From Cavenderia fasciculata (Eukaryota > Evosea > Eumycetozoa > Acytosteliales > Cavenderiaceae): 64,000 bases of DNA. Below, in pieces: positions 38,462-49,456 of the stretch. Where the stretch lies: the NCBI RefSeq assembly GCF_000203815.1, contig NW_004457723.1, positions 558,001 to 622,000 on the forward strand, written 5' to 3'. Positions within the stretch are counted from its first letter, which is position 1; each line of letters starts with the position of its first letter. The notes under the pieces are model-generated. The model had not been told where the DNA came from. It worked only from the letters and a program-made list of their open reading frames with translations, and searched no databases. Made by a program: the position numbers and the translations under genes.

Positions 38462-40471
38462 TTATTTATAAATAGGAGATAATATTAAACCATCATTTAC
38501 ATTAAAACATAAAACCGGTTCATAATAATATCCTCTATTATTATTATTATTATTATTATCTATACTATTATTTTCTTCTTGTCTTTGTCGTTGTCCACTT
38601 TGATCTAGTGATGAGATTTGATCAAAAGGATTTAATAAACTATTTTGATTGATTGTTGAAGGATATGAAATGTCGTTGGTATTACCCAAGACACACATAT
38701 TTGAATACTCGTCAAACCAATTATTGACAATGACAGTCGATTGAACAATACTGTTAAATGGACCAAGTGTACGTAATAGGTGACCATTGTTGAGATCCCA
38801 TAGTCTGATACATTTATCTTCACCGCCAGACGCCATAAATTGATTGTCGCTACTGACAGACACTCTTAACAAACTATGACTATTGACGTGATGTTGATAC
38901 TCTATGACTTGTTTTCCAACTCTCCGATCCCACTTTACCATTTTACCATTCATCGTAGACACTATTAAATAATTATCGTCTTGTGGTAGAAACTTTAACG
39001 AACATATTGGACTATTGACAATTGATTTGATATCTTTTTCTTTTGGATTCTTTTTTTGATTAAATTGTAATGTTGTCGTTGTTGTCGGTGTTGTTGTTGT
39101 TGTTGTTGTTGTTGATATTGCTTCTGGTAATCTAATATCAAATAATCTTAATTTACCATCACGTGAACCACTTGCCAATAATTGACCACTAGAGTTGAAA
39201 TCCAAAGAGAATATATCACTTTTTGAAACAAATAATGATTTTAAAGGTTGACCGCCGCCGCCACGTAATGCATCAACCAGGTAAATAGTGCCACTTCCAC
39301 CAACTGCCAAAACTTGTCCGCTAGGATGCCATTCTACAGTCCAAGCACTTTGTCGATGCTCCAATTCAAAGGAAAAGATTTGGTCATGATCAAAAGGTGA
39401 TAAAACCTTGATACTACCATTACATCCTTCTCCACCCAAATAAGATATTGCCACACCTTGACCTTGAAACGATCGTATCGATGATATTAAACTATTACTC
39501 GACTTTTCAGTAGTATAATTTAAAAACAATGATAACTTGTTTCTCGATGATGGTATAGGTTTGGTTTGATCCAACAATGAAAATGTAAAACTACTACTAT
39601 TAACTATATTATAATTACTTGAATTTAAATTATGTGATGAAGATGAAGAAGATGAAATAGAAGATGTTGTTGATTGTTGATCATCATCATCTGATGATAT
39701 TTGTTGTTGTTGTTGTTGTTTTTGATTTTCAACACCAATCCAAAATGTACCCAATGATCCAGTTCTATGATTTGTACATATTAAACCAGATGCAACTGAT
39801 ATCTTGTCTGATGGTTGTTGTCCATTATTATTATTATTATTGATTGATATTGTTTGCATCAATGGTTCAATCATTGAAAATTCACTTGTATTTAAGAATT
39901 TAAATTGCAACGGTTGTTGTTGTTGTTGTTGTTGTTGTTGACCATCTTCTTCTTCTTCTTCTTTATCTTTATCTTTTTCATCATCATTATCCATTATATA
40001 CAATTCCTTTAATTTACATGATAAACATTTCTTTGTACCAAACAACTCTCTTTTCAAGAGTAAAGAGTTGAATGCGACACACCCATTTAATCTCTCCTTA
40101 TCATTCTTGTATTCTTTCTTTTCTTCTAATTGACCAGTACTAATCTTTAATTGTTTCATTGCCGCCTCTGCTTGTTTTCTATTTTCTCTTGTAATCTTAA
40201 AATGTCGATCTTTTTCTTGATCATAATAATATCCTGGTATCTCTTCTATCATTTTGCCATTACTTGTAGTTATAGTTGTAGTTGTAGATGAATCAGATTG
40301 AATTGATGATACTTTTCTTTTCTTTTCATTAATCTTGCTGTGATTATTGTTATTAGAGTTGTTATGATTAGTAGTACTATTGCTATTATTACTATTGTTA
40401 TTAGAGTTATTACTCCCTCCAGCTCTTCTAGGTATTGGAGGAGTATCAAAAGAATTTGAGCGACGATTCAT
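38462..40471 (-). CDS. dcaf4: DDB1- and CUL4-associated factor 4 homologue
   Basis: A single exon of 669 residues. After a Ser/Asn N-terminus, 'IPGYYYDQEKDRHFKIT' (~80-96) matches the DCAF4/WDR21 signature 'PGFYYDxEKNRYFRL'. WD40 blades fill about 340-640, for example 'WTVEWHPSGQVLAVGGSG', 'FNSSGQLLASGSRDGKLRLF' and 'SSDNQFMASGGEDKCIRLWD'. Poly-Gln and acidic inserts split the N-terminal half. DCAF4 proteins are candidate substrate receptors of CUL4-DDB1 ubiquitin ligases. The downstream gene pair is convergent, with about 285 bp between stops. Confidence 0.85.
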   Translation of the reverse strand: MNRRSNSFDTPPIPRRAGGSNNSNNNSNNSNSTTNHNNSNNNNHSKINEKKRKVSSIQSDSSTTTTITTSNGKMIEEIPGYYYDQEKDRHFKITRENRKQAEAAMKQLKISTGQLEEKKEYKNDKERLNGCVAFNSLLLKRELFGTKKCLSCKLKELYIMDNDDEKDKDKEEEEEDGQQQQQQQQQPLQFKFLNTSEFSMIEPLMQTISINNNNNNGQQPSDKISVASGLICTNHRTGSLGTFWIGVENQKQQQQQQISSDDDDQQSTTSSISSSSSSSHNLNSSNYNIVNSSSFTFSLLDQTKPIPSSRNKLSLFLNYTTEKSSNSLISSIRSFQGQGVAISYLGGEGCNGSIKVLSPFDHDQIFSFELEHRQSAWTVEWHPSGQVLAVGGSGTIYLVDALRGGGGQPLKSLFVSKSDIFSLDFNSSGQLLASGSRDGKLRLFDIRLPEAISTTTTTTTTPTTTTTLQFNQKKNPKEKDIKSIVNSPICSLKFLPQDDNYLIVSTMNGKMVKWDRRVGKQVIEYQHHVNSHSLLRVSVSSDNQFMASGGEDKCIRLWDLNNGHLLRTLGPFNSIVQSTVIVNNWFDEYSNMCVLGNTNDISYPSTINQNSLLNPFDQISSLDQSGQRQRQEENNSIDNNNNNNNRGYYYEPVLCFNVNDGLILSPIYK

Positions 40472-40621
40472 TGGTCACGTCGATTGGTTCTAATAATTTG
40501 ATTGATTTAATAAATATATAAATGAATGATGATCAGTTTGTATTGTTGGGCAAAAAAAAAGGAAAAATTGATCAACATTCATTGTTGATGTTCAATCAAT
40601 AAAGAAGAAATAAATATTTAT

Positions 40622-43600
40622 TTATTTATGTTCATATGTACCATTATTAATATTATTACTATGACCAAACAAAGAATTTGAATGATATGATTGTTGTTTT
40701 GATGATGATAAAATAGTACTTGGTTGGATCATCACCAATTTCTTTTTTGTTGGAGATTCTTGGTTATTAAAATAGGTTGGTGGTATGTTTGTTGAAAATC
40801 TACCACTATTATTACCATTACTATTACTATTATGGTTAATATTTGATGGTAAAATTGATGATAAAATATTACTCTTATTATTATTATTATTATTATTATT
40901 TCTATTAGTATTATAAATATTATTATTATTATTATTATTAGACTCTTCTTCAATTTCTTCTTCTTCATCCAAATTAATGTATGAAACTATTTTACTGCTA
41001 CTTTTATGACTACTTTTAGTTGGTGGTTTTGTTGATGGCGCTGGTTGTTGAATCAATTGTTTATAAATATTGGTGTTATTATTATTTTGATTATTATATT
41101 GATTTATATGGTTATTTAGATTTTGGTATGGATTGACATGGTTATTATTAAAATGATTATTATTATTAATTGAATAAACAAATGAATTATTATTACTATT
41201 ATTTTCACCATTATTATTATTTTGATTATAGTTCTTATTATCAATTGAACTAGCGTTATTATTATGATCTTTAAATAATAAAGTTCCTTTTTTTTTAGAT
41301 GGTTGTTTTGATTCTAATCTTTCATCTTCACCATCATCATCCAAATCTTGATATTTCTCTGTTTGTGATTCCTTCATTAATTGATAAAATGATGACATTG
41401 AGGGATCATCTCCAATTAAAGTAAAAAAGGTTTCATCATCATCAACATCTATTACAGTTTGAATTGGTTGTTTTTGTTGAATTTGTAATTGTTGTTGATT
41501 TTGTCGTTGTAGTTGTAGTTGTTGTTGTTGTCCCGTATTATTATTATTATTATTATTATTAAAATTAAAATAATTATTTATATTTACATTATTAAATGGT
41601 TTGATAGTTTCTATTTTTGTATTATTTACAATTTCATTCATTTCCAAAGCTCCTCTAAAAAATCAAACAAATTAATATAAATATATTTCTTTTTCTTTTT
41701 CTTTTTTTTCCTTTTTCTTTTTTTTTTTACCTTAAATCTAAATGATTAGTTAATAACTTTTCTTCTTGACCATCAAGAGTTTCACCTATGACTTCCAATT
41801 TGTTACAAATCATTGGCCAAATTCTATCGTCTAGGGTACCTTTGCCAATGAGATAGTGAATGTTTACTTCATTTTTCTGACCGATACGATGAACACGATC
41901 TTCTGCCTGTCGCAAAACACCGGGTGTCCAATAGAGCTCTGCAAAGACGACAAGTGAGGAAGCGGTCAATGTGAGTCCTGTTCCAGCGGCAGTTATACTG
42001 AGAAGGGCCACTTGACATTTGGGTTGATTTTGAAAACGTGTGACATTGGCCTCTCTGACTGCAGGTGGAGTCGATCCATCAATACGAATGTAAGATATTT
42101 GATGTGACCTAATCTCTTGTTCCAATCCATTCAACACATCGGAATGATGAGCAAATAGGAGGAATTTCTTGTTTTCCAAGATCAATTGAGTCGTGTAGCT
42201 TTTAGCAGCTGCCAACTTTGCCTGTCCAGTCAGCAGATAGAGATCCATAACATGTGCTCTTTCATTCTCTCCAGCCGCTCCCTTTCTCACCATTGACTCT
42301 TTGTTTGAACGTGAGAATACAAGTGCAGCCTTTTGTTCGTACAATAGTTGGTGGTCACGTGGAACATCGACCACTACCTGTGACCGATGTTTTGGTGGGA
42401 GTTCTCGTAGCACTGAATGCTTGTGTCTACGAATCATGACGGATCTGAGAAGATAGTGGAGTTCGGCAAGATGTGAGTTTCCACTAAAGTCCCAGCCATA
42501 CCGACCCTTTACACCCGCACAATACCGTTTGCCAAAGTCTTCCTGCTTGTCAAAGATGGGTGCGTCCAATGCAGCCAATTGAGGATACAACTCGATGGGA
42601 CGTGAAAGTGCGGGTGTGCCAGTCAATAGAATACGGATGGTTGCGCTTTGCACCAGACTGAGTACAGCCGACGTTCTCTTGGCATCGACATTTTTGAGGT
42701 AATGTGATTCGTCACAAATGATGGCTCTAAAATGTTGATTTGCCAATTTCTTTTTATAGACTCGTGTCACCAAATCATAAGACACGATATTAACCAATTG
42801 ATCGGCACTATTATCACCCGACATCATGATTGAAATGTCTTGTTGTGTGATATCTGATCGAAACCATCTCTGCACCTCTTTGGACCAATTGTGACGAAGT
42901 GAACTTGGACAAATAATCAGTAGTGGCCAATACGACCTAAAGTAGCTGGCAATACCCAACGCCTGTATCGTCTTGCCAAGACCCATTTCATCGCCAATCA
43001 TACATCGTCCATTATGTTGGACGCCAAACAATACGCCTCTTGCTTGAAATGGCAACAATGAATCGAGCAATGCTTTTGGTATCCTCTTTTCCAAATCCTT
43101 TTTTGATATTTCCGATGTTTCGTGTTGTTGTTGTTGGTGTCGATCGATAAATGAAAATACATTGTTTGGAATGTAACTAATCTGAACTTGGTCCATTATA
43201 ATCCTCTCTTGAACAATCTTGGCTCGCATTTGATGGTATTGGCCAAGTGGCATGACATAGATTTGATCACGATCTGCACGAGCTCCAAACTCGAGCATCA
43301 ATGATATAATCTTTCTTGTCCCTTTGGCATGTGGTACAATATAAGTAGTTCCAACCAAATCATGATCAATCAATTGAAAATCTACCAATATATCTCCTCC
43401 CATCCTACAAATCGTTTTCTTTGTTGTTGATATTGAATGTGAAATAATTGGTTCTATATCTATTATATGTGATGTTGTAGCGGTAGTAGTAGAAGTAGTA
43501 GTAGAGGTATTGATATGGTTTGATGTTGTTGTTGTTGAAATTTGATTTGGAATGTCTATATGATTATCCAAATCAATAACCTTGTCTTGATAAATTGGTG

Positions 43601-44336
43601 GAGTAGGTGTAAATATCTTTTTTTGTTGTTGTGATTGAGATGATGGTTGTTGTGATAAATAATCGCTATCATCATCATCATTATCCAAATCAATTGCAAG
43701 ATGTTCTTGTTTTTTAACTTTAACATTTTCTTCATCATCATCGGAACTAATTTCAAATATTCTATCATCATGAAATGATAAAGATACATTTGATGTATCA
43801 TCATGATCCTCTTGTTTTACCACTACCTCCTCCTTTTTAACAACATTATTATTATCATAGAAATTATAATTTAATGTATGTCCATTTGTTGTTGTTGTAG
43901 TTGTCGTTGTAGTTGTTATTTCTTGTTTCAGTTCTTCTTGTTTTACTTGTTCTTGTTGTTCTTGTTTTACAACATTTAATTCTTCCTCTTCAAAATAGAT
44001 TTGACTTGGTTGACCAAAGGTTGTTTGATAGGTTGGTTGAGATGGCTGAGAGGTTGTTGATGGTTGAGATGGTTGACTTTGTTGTTGTTGTTGTAGATTA
44101 TTGAACATTAAAGAGTAATGACATTCTTTTATAGGACAGATAAAGATGGTTGAATCTTTAAAAAGTCCATCTCGTGAAGGTTCAATTACTTGACATGGAA
44201 TACCATGATCTGAACATAAAATTGAATCATCTATCAATTGATATTGTTGTTGAAGTTGTTGGTATTGCTGATATTGTTGTGGTTGTTGATGTTGTTGACT
44301 AGTATGTTCTTCTTCTTGTGCACCTCCTCCTGACAT
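40622..44336 (-). CDS. SMARCAL1-like annealing helicase with GRF-like finger and poly-Asn tail
   Basis: Exons 41731-44336 and 40622-41654 give 1212 residues. The start at 'MSGGGAQEEE' is preferred over an upstream in-frame Met whose product would look like a signal peptide. Residues ~41-75 carry 'CSDHGIPC' and 'FICPIKEC', like a GRF zinc finger. A HARP-like stretch precedes the SNF2 ATPase. Motif I is 'IGDEMGLGKTIQALGIASYF', motif II 'IICDESHYLKN', and the C-terminal lobe has 'LFAHHSDVLNGL' and 'QAEDRVHRIGQ'. SMARCAL1 rewinds RPA-coated DNA and restarts forks. Acidic hydrophobic patches resembling SUMO-interaction motifs occur on both sides of the ATPase ('AIDLDNDDDD', 'VIDLDN', 'VIDVDDDE', 'YINLDEEEE'). 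The ~340-residue tail is mostly Asn-rich and joined by a clean in-frame intron. Confidence 0.85.
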
Positions 44337-44782
44337 TATTTGAATGAGCAGCAGCAAGACAGATAAGATATGAATGATATAAGAAGATTTGTAGATGTTG
44401 TTCTCTTTCACATGTTGTAGAACATCAATAATAATCCTATAATTAAATTAATCTATCTGTTTATAATGAAACAAACTATTTCCCCTTTTTGAAATTATAG
44501 AACACACGTAGATAGTATTGAAATTAAAAAAAAAAAAAAAAAAAAGAAGACAAGACGAAAGTAGAAACTATAGTACTATTGATTTCTTCGAAATTAAATG
44601 ATTAATAATAATAAATAAAGATTAAAGAAGAATTTGATCAATTACAAGCAAGTTGGTAATGATGATCTATTATAATATTATTATTATCTTTTCTCCGAGA
44701 AATAAAATAATAATAGGTGTAACGATTGTTTTTGTTCTGGAGCTTAAAGATTTATTAACAAGACACTACTACTCTTCTAAAT
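44337..44782. promoter_or_regulatory. Region upstream of the SMARCAL1-like gene
   Basis: About 446 bp between the SMARCAL1-like start and the RpS21 stop, both minus strand. It contains a 22-base A run at 44525-44546 and no gene. One upstream in-frame ATG could extend the helicase, as noted in its entry. Confidence 0.4.
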
Positions 44783-45028
44783 TTAGAATGACTTGAGGAA
44801 ACCCTTTTGTTGAGCGAGTCTGTTAAGAGCTTCGTCGGATTGGGCGTTGTTACGGAGGAAACCACAGAAGGCGAAAGTGGTTTGTTCACCAGTGTAACAT
44901 CCTTCAGAGTTGACGTGACCAATGTTGATTTGGACGGAAGCGTGATCCTTGGCAGTGATCAAACGGTTGGTGGCAGAGCACTTACGTGGGATGTATAATT
45001 CAACAAGCTTTCTATCAGCGTTCTCCAT
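44783..45028 (-). CDS. rps21: 40S ribosomal protein S21 (eS21)
   Basis: A single exon of 81 residues, the normal length for eS21. The family pattern is clear: '[20 protein letters not shown]' at the start, '[17 protein letters not shown]' in the middle and '[20 protein letters not shown]' near the end. It sits on the small ribosomal subunit near the mRNA exit and helps late 18S rRNA maturation. GC content and codon choice are visibly stronger than in neighbours, as expected for a highly expressed gene. It is divergent from PYROXD1 across about 370 bp. Confidence 0.98.
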   Translation of the reverse strand: MENADRKLVELYIPRKCSATNRLITAKDHASVQINIGHVNSEGCYTGEQTTFAFCGFLRNNAQSDEALNRLAQQKGFLKSF

Positions 45029-45401
45029 TGCTATAAAGTGATAGTGATGAGATGAGAGGTAGTTGTGGTAGGGTAGGGGGATAGTTGTTAGTTGTGTTCT
45101 GTGTAATCTGCTGTGTCTTTCTCTTTTCTCTTTTCTCTCTTCTATCTCTTCTCTCTTTCTACATACTTATATTCTTTGTAGGGGGTCGACAAAAGATCTT
45201 CTTCTAAAGTTTGAATCCATCATGTAAACTCTGCTGTTGGTCAGTGCCAAAGCGCAGAGAGCTCAGAGTTTTTTTTTTTTTTTTTCGAGCAAAATTTCAT
45301 TTGAAATTAGAGAAAAGTTTGCCCGCTTCAATGGTCATCGTCTTTATCATCTTTGCAAAAGAAGATATGATATCATTTCTTATTATAGTTATTTGTTAAA
45401 G
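45029..45401. promoter_or_regulatory. Divergent promoter, RpS21 / PYROXD1
   Basis: About 373 bp of non-coding DNA with a TCTCTT-rich stretch (45115-45160) next to the ribosomal protein gene and a 16-base T run near 45270-45285. No gene is seen. Confidence 0.45.
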
Positions 45402-47353
45402 ATGAAACATCTTGTTATTATAGGTGGAGGGATTGCAGGTATTACATGTTTAGAATCCTATCACTATTTGAAACCAAATGATAAAATTACTTTATTATCT
45501 TCATCACCTCTTTTAAAAGTAAGATGAAGATAAGATAATAAACATGATGAGTACTATAGTATAACATTACATTCATTAACAATTATAGTCAATTAAACAA
45601 GTAAATAGATTAACAAAAGTATTGGAAGAGATTCAAGTTGAACAAGTTACAATTGATGAAAAGATTGAAAAGTTTACAACAAATGATGATAATAATAATA
45701 TCACTATATCGATTAGTAATGTCTACAAAGTTGATACTGTAAATCAATTGATTTATTCTAGATCTATTGATAATAATGAAGAGGTAGAATCAAAGATTCA
45801 TTATGATTATCTTTGTATTTGTACAGGTGCAAAACCAAATGTATGTATCAAACAATATATTATAATCAATGTCTTTGTTACTTATATTCTTCTCTTTACT
45901 TTTTTTTTTTTTTAGATTATACCAATGAAATCAAATTAAATGTTAAAAGAATTTATTATTGGAATAAGAGATACAGATTCAATAAATGATTTACATGATA
46001 GATTAAAAGGAGCAAAAAGGATAATGATTGTTGGTAATGGTGGTATAGCAATGGAATTGATACATGAAATTAAAAGTTGTCAAGTTGTTTGGGCAATCAA
46101 AGATACTCATATTGGTAATGCATTCTTTGATCAAGAACCTTCATCTTTTCTTTATAATCATTATTATAAAAATGGAGAGGATAATAATAATAATGAAGAT
46201 GAAGATGATAAGAAAATTGATAATGAAATTGATAATAATCTAAGTATGTAATTGATTAATGAAATAATATAATCCATTTACTTATTATTATTTTAATTTT
46301 ATAGAAATTTATGATTCTAATAATTTAGATATTTATGATAAAAGTAAAGTATCTAGAAATAGTTCAATTGGACCTCAATGGTATAATAAATACAAGTTTA
46401 TTGGTAATGTAGATGCAAGTAAAATCAATCAAAAGAATGAAAATATAACAATTGAGTATGGTACCACTATTAAATCGATCGACAGTGATGACGGTTGTGA
46501 ATGGAATATAATGGTTGAACTGGAAAATGGAAAATCATATGGTTGTGATTTTGTGGTTTCTGCAACTGGTGTTTTGACAAATGCAATGGAAATTGATTTT
46601 ACTCCACAAATGCCAGATGCCACCATTCAAAATGGTTATACTGTCAATGGTGAAACAATGCAAACTACCATTCCAAATATTTTTTCAGCTGGTGATGTTT
46701 GTAATATTCAATGGAATCATCAAACCAACAACAACAACAACAATCAATATCATCAAAATTGGTTTCAAGTATGAAAATTAAATTTTAAATTATATATTCA
46801 AAACTAATGAATTAATTTTTTTAATTTCTACTTTTTAGATGAAATTATGGAGTCAAGCACGTATAATGGGAAGATATGTTGCACAATGTATAGCAAAAAA
46901 ATCTGTAGAAAAAGAGATCGATGATATTGACATTATTAGTACAAGTTTTGAATTTGAATTGTTTGCGCATGTCACTCGATTTTTTAATCTAAAGGTTGTG
47001 ATGCTTGGATTTTACAGCTTGGATCTATTGATTCAGAATGAACCAAATATAGACATGGATGAAATTAAATCATATAGTCGAACAGATTATTCGTCATCTC
47101 AATATGTTAGAATTTATCTTTACAAGGGAAGGTTAAGAGGTGCCATTTTAATAGGTGAAACAGATTTAGAGGTATGGAAAAAAAAAATCATTTTTTTTAT
47201 AAAATTTATTAACAATAGATCATCATGTATGTATTGTATACAATATATATATAGGAAACATTTGAAAATTTAATTTTAAATCAAATTGATTTATCAAGAT
47301 ATGGTCAAGAATTATTAAATCCAAATATTGATATTGAGGATTATTTTGATTAA
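45402..47353 (+). CDS. pyroxd1: PYROXD1-like FAD oxidoreductase with one in-frame stop
   Basis: Six exons, 45402-45518, 45589-45840, 45916-46243, 46305-46768, 46839-47171 and 47255-47353, total 531 codons. '[17 protein letters not shown]' is the FAD-binding loop, '[11 protein letters not shown]' the second FAD contact, '[18 protein letters not shown]' the NAD-binding loop and 'FSAGDVC' the last FAD motif. The C-terminus '[13 protein letters not shown]' is the specific PYROXD1 ending. PYROXD1 is a pyridine-nucleotide oxidoreductase; the human protein protects the tRNA ligase RTCB. A TAA at 45937-45939 interrupts exon 3 just before '[14 protein letters not shown]', in a short, poorly conserved stretch. 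All other exons and splice sites are intact. No alternative splice that I tried avoids the stop. It may be a recent null, a sequence error or a recoded codon. Confidence 0.85.
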
Positions 47354-47423
47354 ATTTTAAATGTAAAGGGCAATGCATAGTATTTGAATAAAAATTGAAT
47401 TTTATTTTTGTCTTAAGCAACTT

Positions 47424-47645
47424 CTACTCATAGACCATTCGACTCACCATGGTGACATTGACAATAGAGACAACAGATACGACATGGACTTGAGGGACTG
47501 GATCATACAAAACTGACAAAGAGAGTGAGTCACTACTTTGATGATCTACACAATTAGCCAACAATCCTCTCATCACACCATTTCCGACTAGACTCTTGAC
47601 AAATGTAAGCCCCGCTCTAGTCATTCTATTATTTTTGCTAAACAT
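47424..47645 (-). CDS. Small 73-residue open frame, uncertain
   Basis: This open frame converges on PYROXD1, with stops about 70 bp apart. The predicted product starts 'MFSKNNRMTRAGLTFVKSL', is not low-complexity, and is GC-richer than the flanking DNA. I do not recognise it. It lies at the edge of the repeat-rich accessory region, so it could be a small host gene or a scrap of a mobile element. Confidence 0.3.
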   Translation of the reverse strand: MFSKNNRMTRAGLTFVKSLVGNGVMRGLLANCVDHQSSDSLSLSVLYDPVPQVHVVSVVSIVNVTMVSRMVYE

Positions 47646-47801
47646 TTCAAGAGGACTTTAGTATATAGGCAAAGAATTATAGATGAGCAGTTCTACGAGT
47701 TTTGTAGGTCTCTAGGTAGTATTTACAAATTGATGAAAAAAGAGGGGCACTTTTTTTTTTAAAGTAATTCTTTTCCATAAAAAAGGAGGGCCTTTTTTTT
47801 T

Positions 47802-48198
47802 AAGTAATTCTTTTCCTGGTCTCTCCTATCGGGAAGAGTAGTACTCAGAAGTTACAAAGTTTTATTAATTATACATTTTAATTGACCAGCAAGAAATAAA
47901 GATTATCTCAAGAAGAATTAAAGTTAATTTGTTCTGTGGGATTGTCCATGTCTATGATGCATGTTTTATGGGCGTTGATCATTTATCAAAAAGGATGGCC
48001 GTTTTTTTTTTTAAAGTAATTCTTTTCCTGTTCTCTCCTATCGGGAAGAGTAGTACTCAGAAGTTACAAAGTTTTATTAATTATACATTTTAATTGACCA
48101 GCAAGAAGTAAAGATTATCTCGAGAAGAATTAAAGTTAATTTGTTCTGGGGGTTGTCCATGTCTATGATACATGTTATATGGACGTTGATCATGTATC
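47802..48198. repeat. Tandem duplication, two ~186-bp units
   Basis: 47802-47987 and 48014-48198 are near-identical, 212 bp apart from start to start. Both begin AAGTAATTCTTTTCCTG and contain TATCGGGAAGAGTAGTACTC, then TTGACCAGCAAGAA, and end GTTGATCAT-TATC. Diverged pieces of the same unit are visible near 53107-53150 and 57464-57505, so this is a dispersed repeat that was locally duplicated. Confidence 0.85.
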
Positions 48199-48211
48199 TT
48201 ATTGTATAGTG

Positions 48212-48274
48212 TCAAGCATGTTGGATTGTTTTGGGTTGTTGCTTGTTCTAAAAATAAATTGGTTAAAGATATCG

Positions 48275-48306
<32 letters not shown>

Positions 48307-48490
48307 CTCAGCACTATAGGCTGTAATATTGTGTTATATAATTATTCTATGTTATTATTATTTAGTAAATTATTATATTATTAATATTATTATTGATAGA
48401 TGAAGAGAGAATAGAAGAAGATGAAGGTGTTGACGCAAATATGGCACCCATCTTCTTCTAATTTTAGTACCATACTTGCGGTGAAACCTT
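48212..48490. repeat. Dispersed repeat R, copy 1
   Basis: It shares long blocks with 57138-57435: TCAAGCATGTTGGATTG, then 'aggctgtaatattgtg', the ATTATTGATAGATGAAGAGAG block, and a segment ending CATACTTGC-GTGAAACCTT. A poly-T run of over 30 bases (48274-48306) sits inside. The two copies bracket the ankyrin/tRNA cluster. Confidence 0.8.
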
Positions 48491-48809
48491 AAGCCTTGGG
48501 TGCGTCCAAAACCGACTGCCGCTCTCAACTCTCGCGCCGATTTACTCCCCATTGGGGACACTCGTCTTTACGTGTTGCATATTGTATTTGAGATGTCAGA
48601 TGGCTTTCTATCGCGACGGCCCAGTAGGTCCTCCACTACCTTCCCGTTACTTGTTGCAGTCTGGCTACCCAATCTCCTACTGAGAAGGGGAAACTAACCC
48701 GGTCATCCTTCCGTGGGGGTGTCCTGTCTCTAGATCCCTAGAGTCGGATTCAAAAAGGATGGCCGCGGGTGTATTTTTGTGCTGCGCTATTTATTTCGCA
48801 CATCTAAAA

Positions 48810-48883
48810 GTCAGGATGGTGTAGTTGGTTATCACAAAACCTTAACACGGTTTGGGTCATGGGTTCGATTCCCATTCTTGATA
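48810..48883 (+). tRNA. tRNA-Val (anticodon AAC)
   Basis: A 74-base cloverleaf: acceptor GTCAGGA pairs with TCTTGAT, with G-T pairs at the ends. The D arm has AGTTGGTTA in the loop. The anticodon stem AAACC/GGTTT encloses TTAACAC, anticodon AAC. The T arm is ATGGG-TTCGATT-CCCAT and the discriminator is A. CCA is not encoded, as expected in a eukaryote. A T run for RNA polymerase III termination follows within a few bases. It is identical to the copy at 54044. Confidence 0.9.
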
Positions 48884-48904
48884 AAGTTTTTTGTTTGCTT
48901 TTTG

Positions 48905-49000
48905 GTTTTTTTTTTTGCTACAGGGGGATCAGAGTTTTTTCATCATATTCTTATAGTACTCATTGTTTCCTACATTTCTATCTCGGTTTCATCGATTTTG
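48905..49000. repeat. tRNA-downstream repeat D, copy 1
   Basis: T-rich start, then TTTTTTCATCATATTCTTATAGTAC, CCTACATTTCTATCTC and TTTCATCGATTTT. The same ordered blocks recur after tRNA-Ile at 57649-57750 and 57838-57935, and more weakly at 58395-58510 and 58565-58660. Confidence 0.7.
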
Positions 49001-49456
49001 AAGAAAACTATAAAAAAAAAACAGTGACAATAAAATTTCCGGAAAGAAAAAAAACATTTTCCATATGAAAATAATCCAAAACATCTTTAAATTTTCATTT
49101 ATTTTATCTATCAAATTTTATTTCACTTTTATTGATTCATCAAAACTGCACCTTGAAATAAAACATTTCCTCTTATGTTGAAAAAAATGGGTTGATTTCA
49201 TTTCCTACCCTTGCAAATAAAGATTGGGATATTATCAAGATAAAAAAAGAATTAATTGGGTTGGATAATCCTATTGATCACTATTAATAGTTCTATAATC
49301 CATTAAAAAATATTTGATAGAGTTGTCCAAGTTTTTTGGAATGGGAATCCAAGTGATGTGAAAATTCAACAGAGAAAAAGATTTTCTTTTTTTGTCTCGC
49401 ATTGATGATCATAGTGTTGTTCATCAAACTTTTATATTATTCATCAATCAAATAAA
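49001..49456. other. AT-rich interval upstream of ankyrin-family copy 1
   Basis: About 450 bp of AT-rich DNA with no coding frame. It runs from the tRNA-Val repeat to the start codon of ankyrin copy 1 and presumably contains its promoter. The matching upstream region of copy 2 is lost in the assembly gap. Confidence 0.4.

Larger units (their letters stand above)
47646..48810. other. Repeat-rich interval upstream of the first tRNA-Val
   Basis: No gene is supported. It holds a ~186-bp tandem duplication (47802-48198), a dispersed repeat block shared with 57138-57435, a 30-plus T run (48274-48306) and a GC-rich stretch at about 48470-48760. The GC-rich part (roughly half G+C) stands out from AT-rich surroundings and looks like decayed mobile-element coding sequence, but no family was identified in it. 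Confidence 0.6.

Noticed and set aside
44337-44411. Signal-peptide-like extension of the SMARCAL1-like protein
   Set aside because: A secretory leader on a nuclear DNA remodeller is implausible; the downstream Met at 44336 gives a sensible N-terminus.
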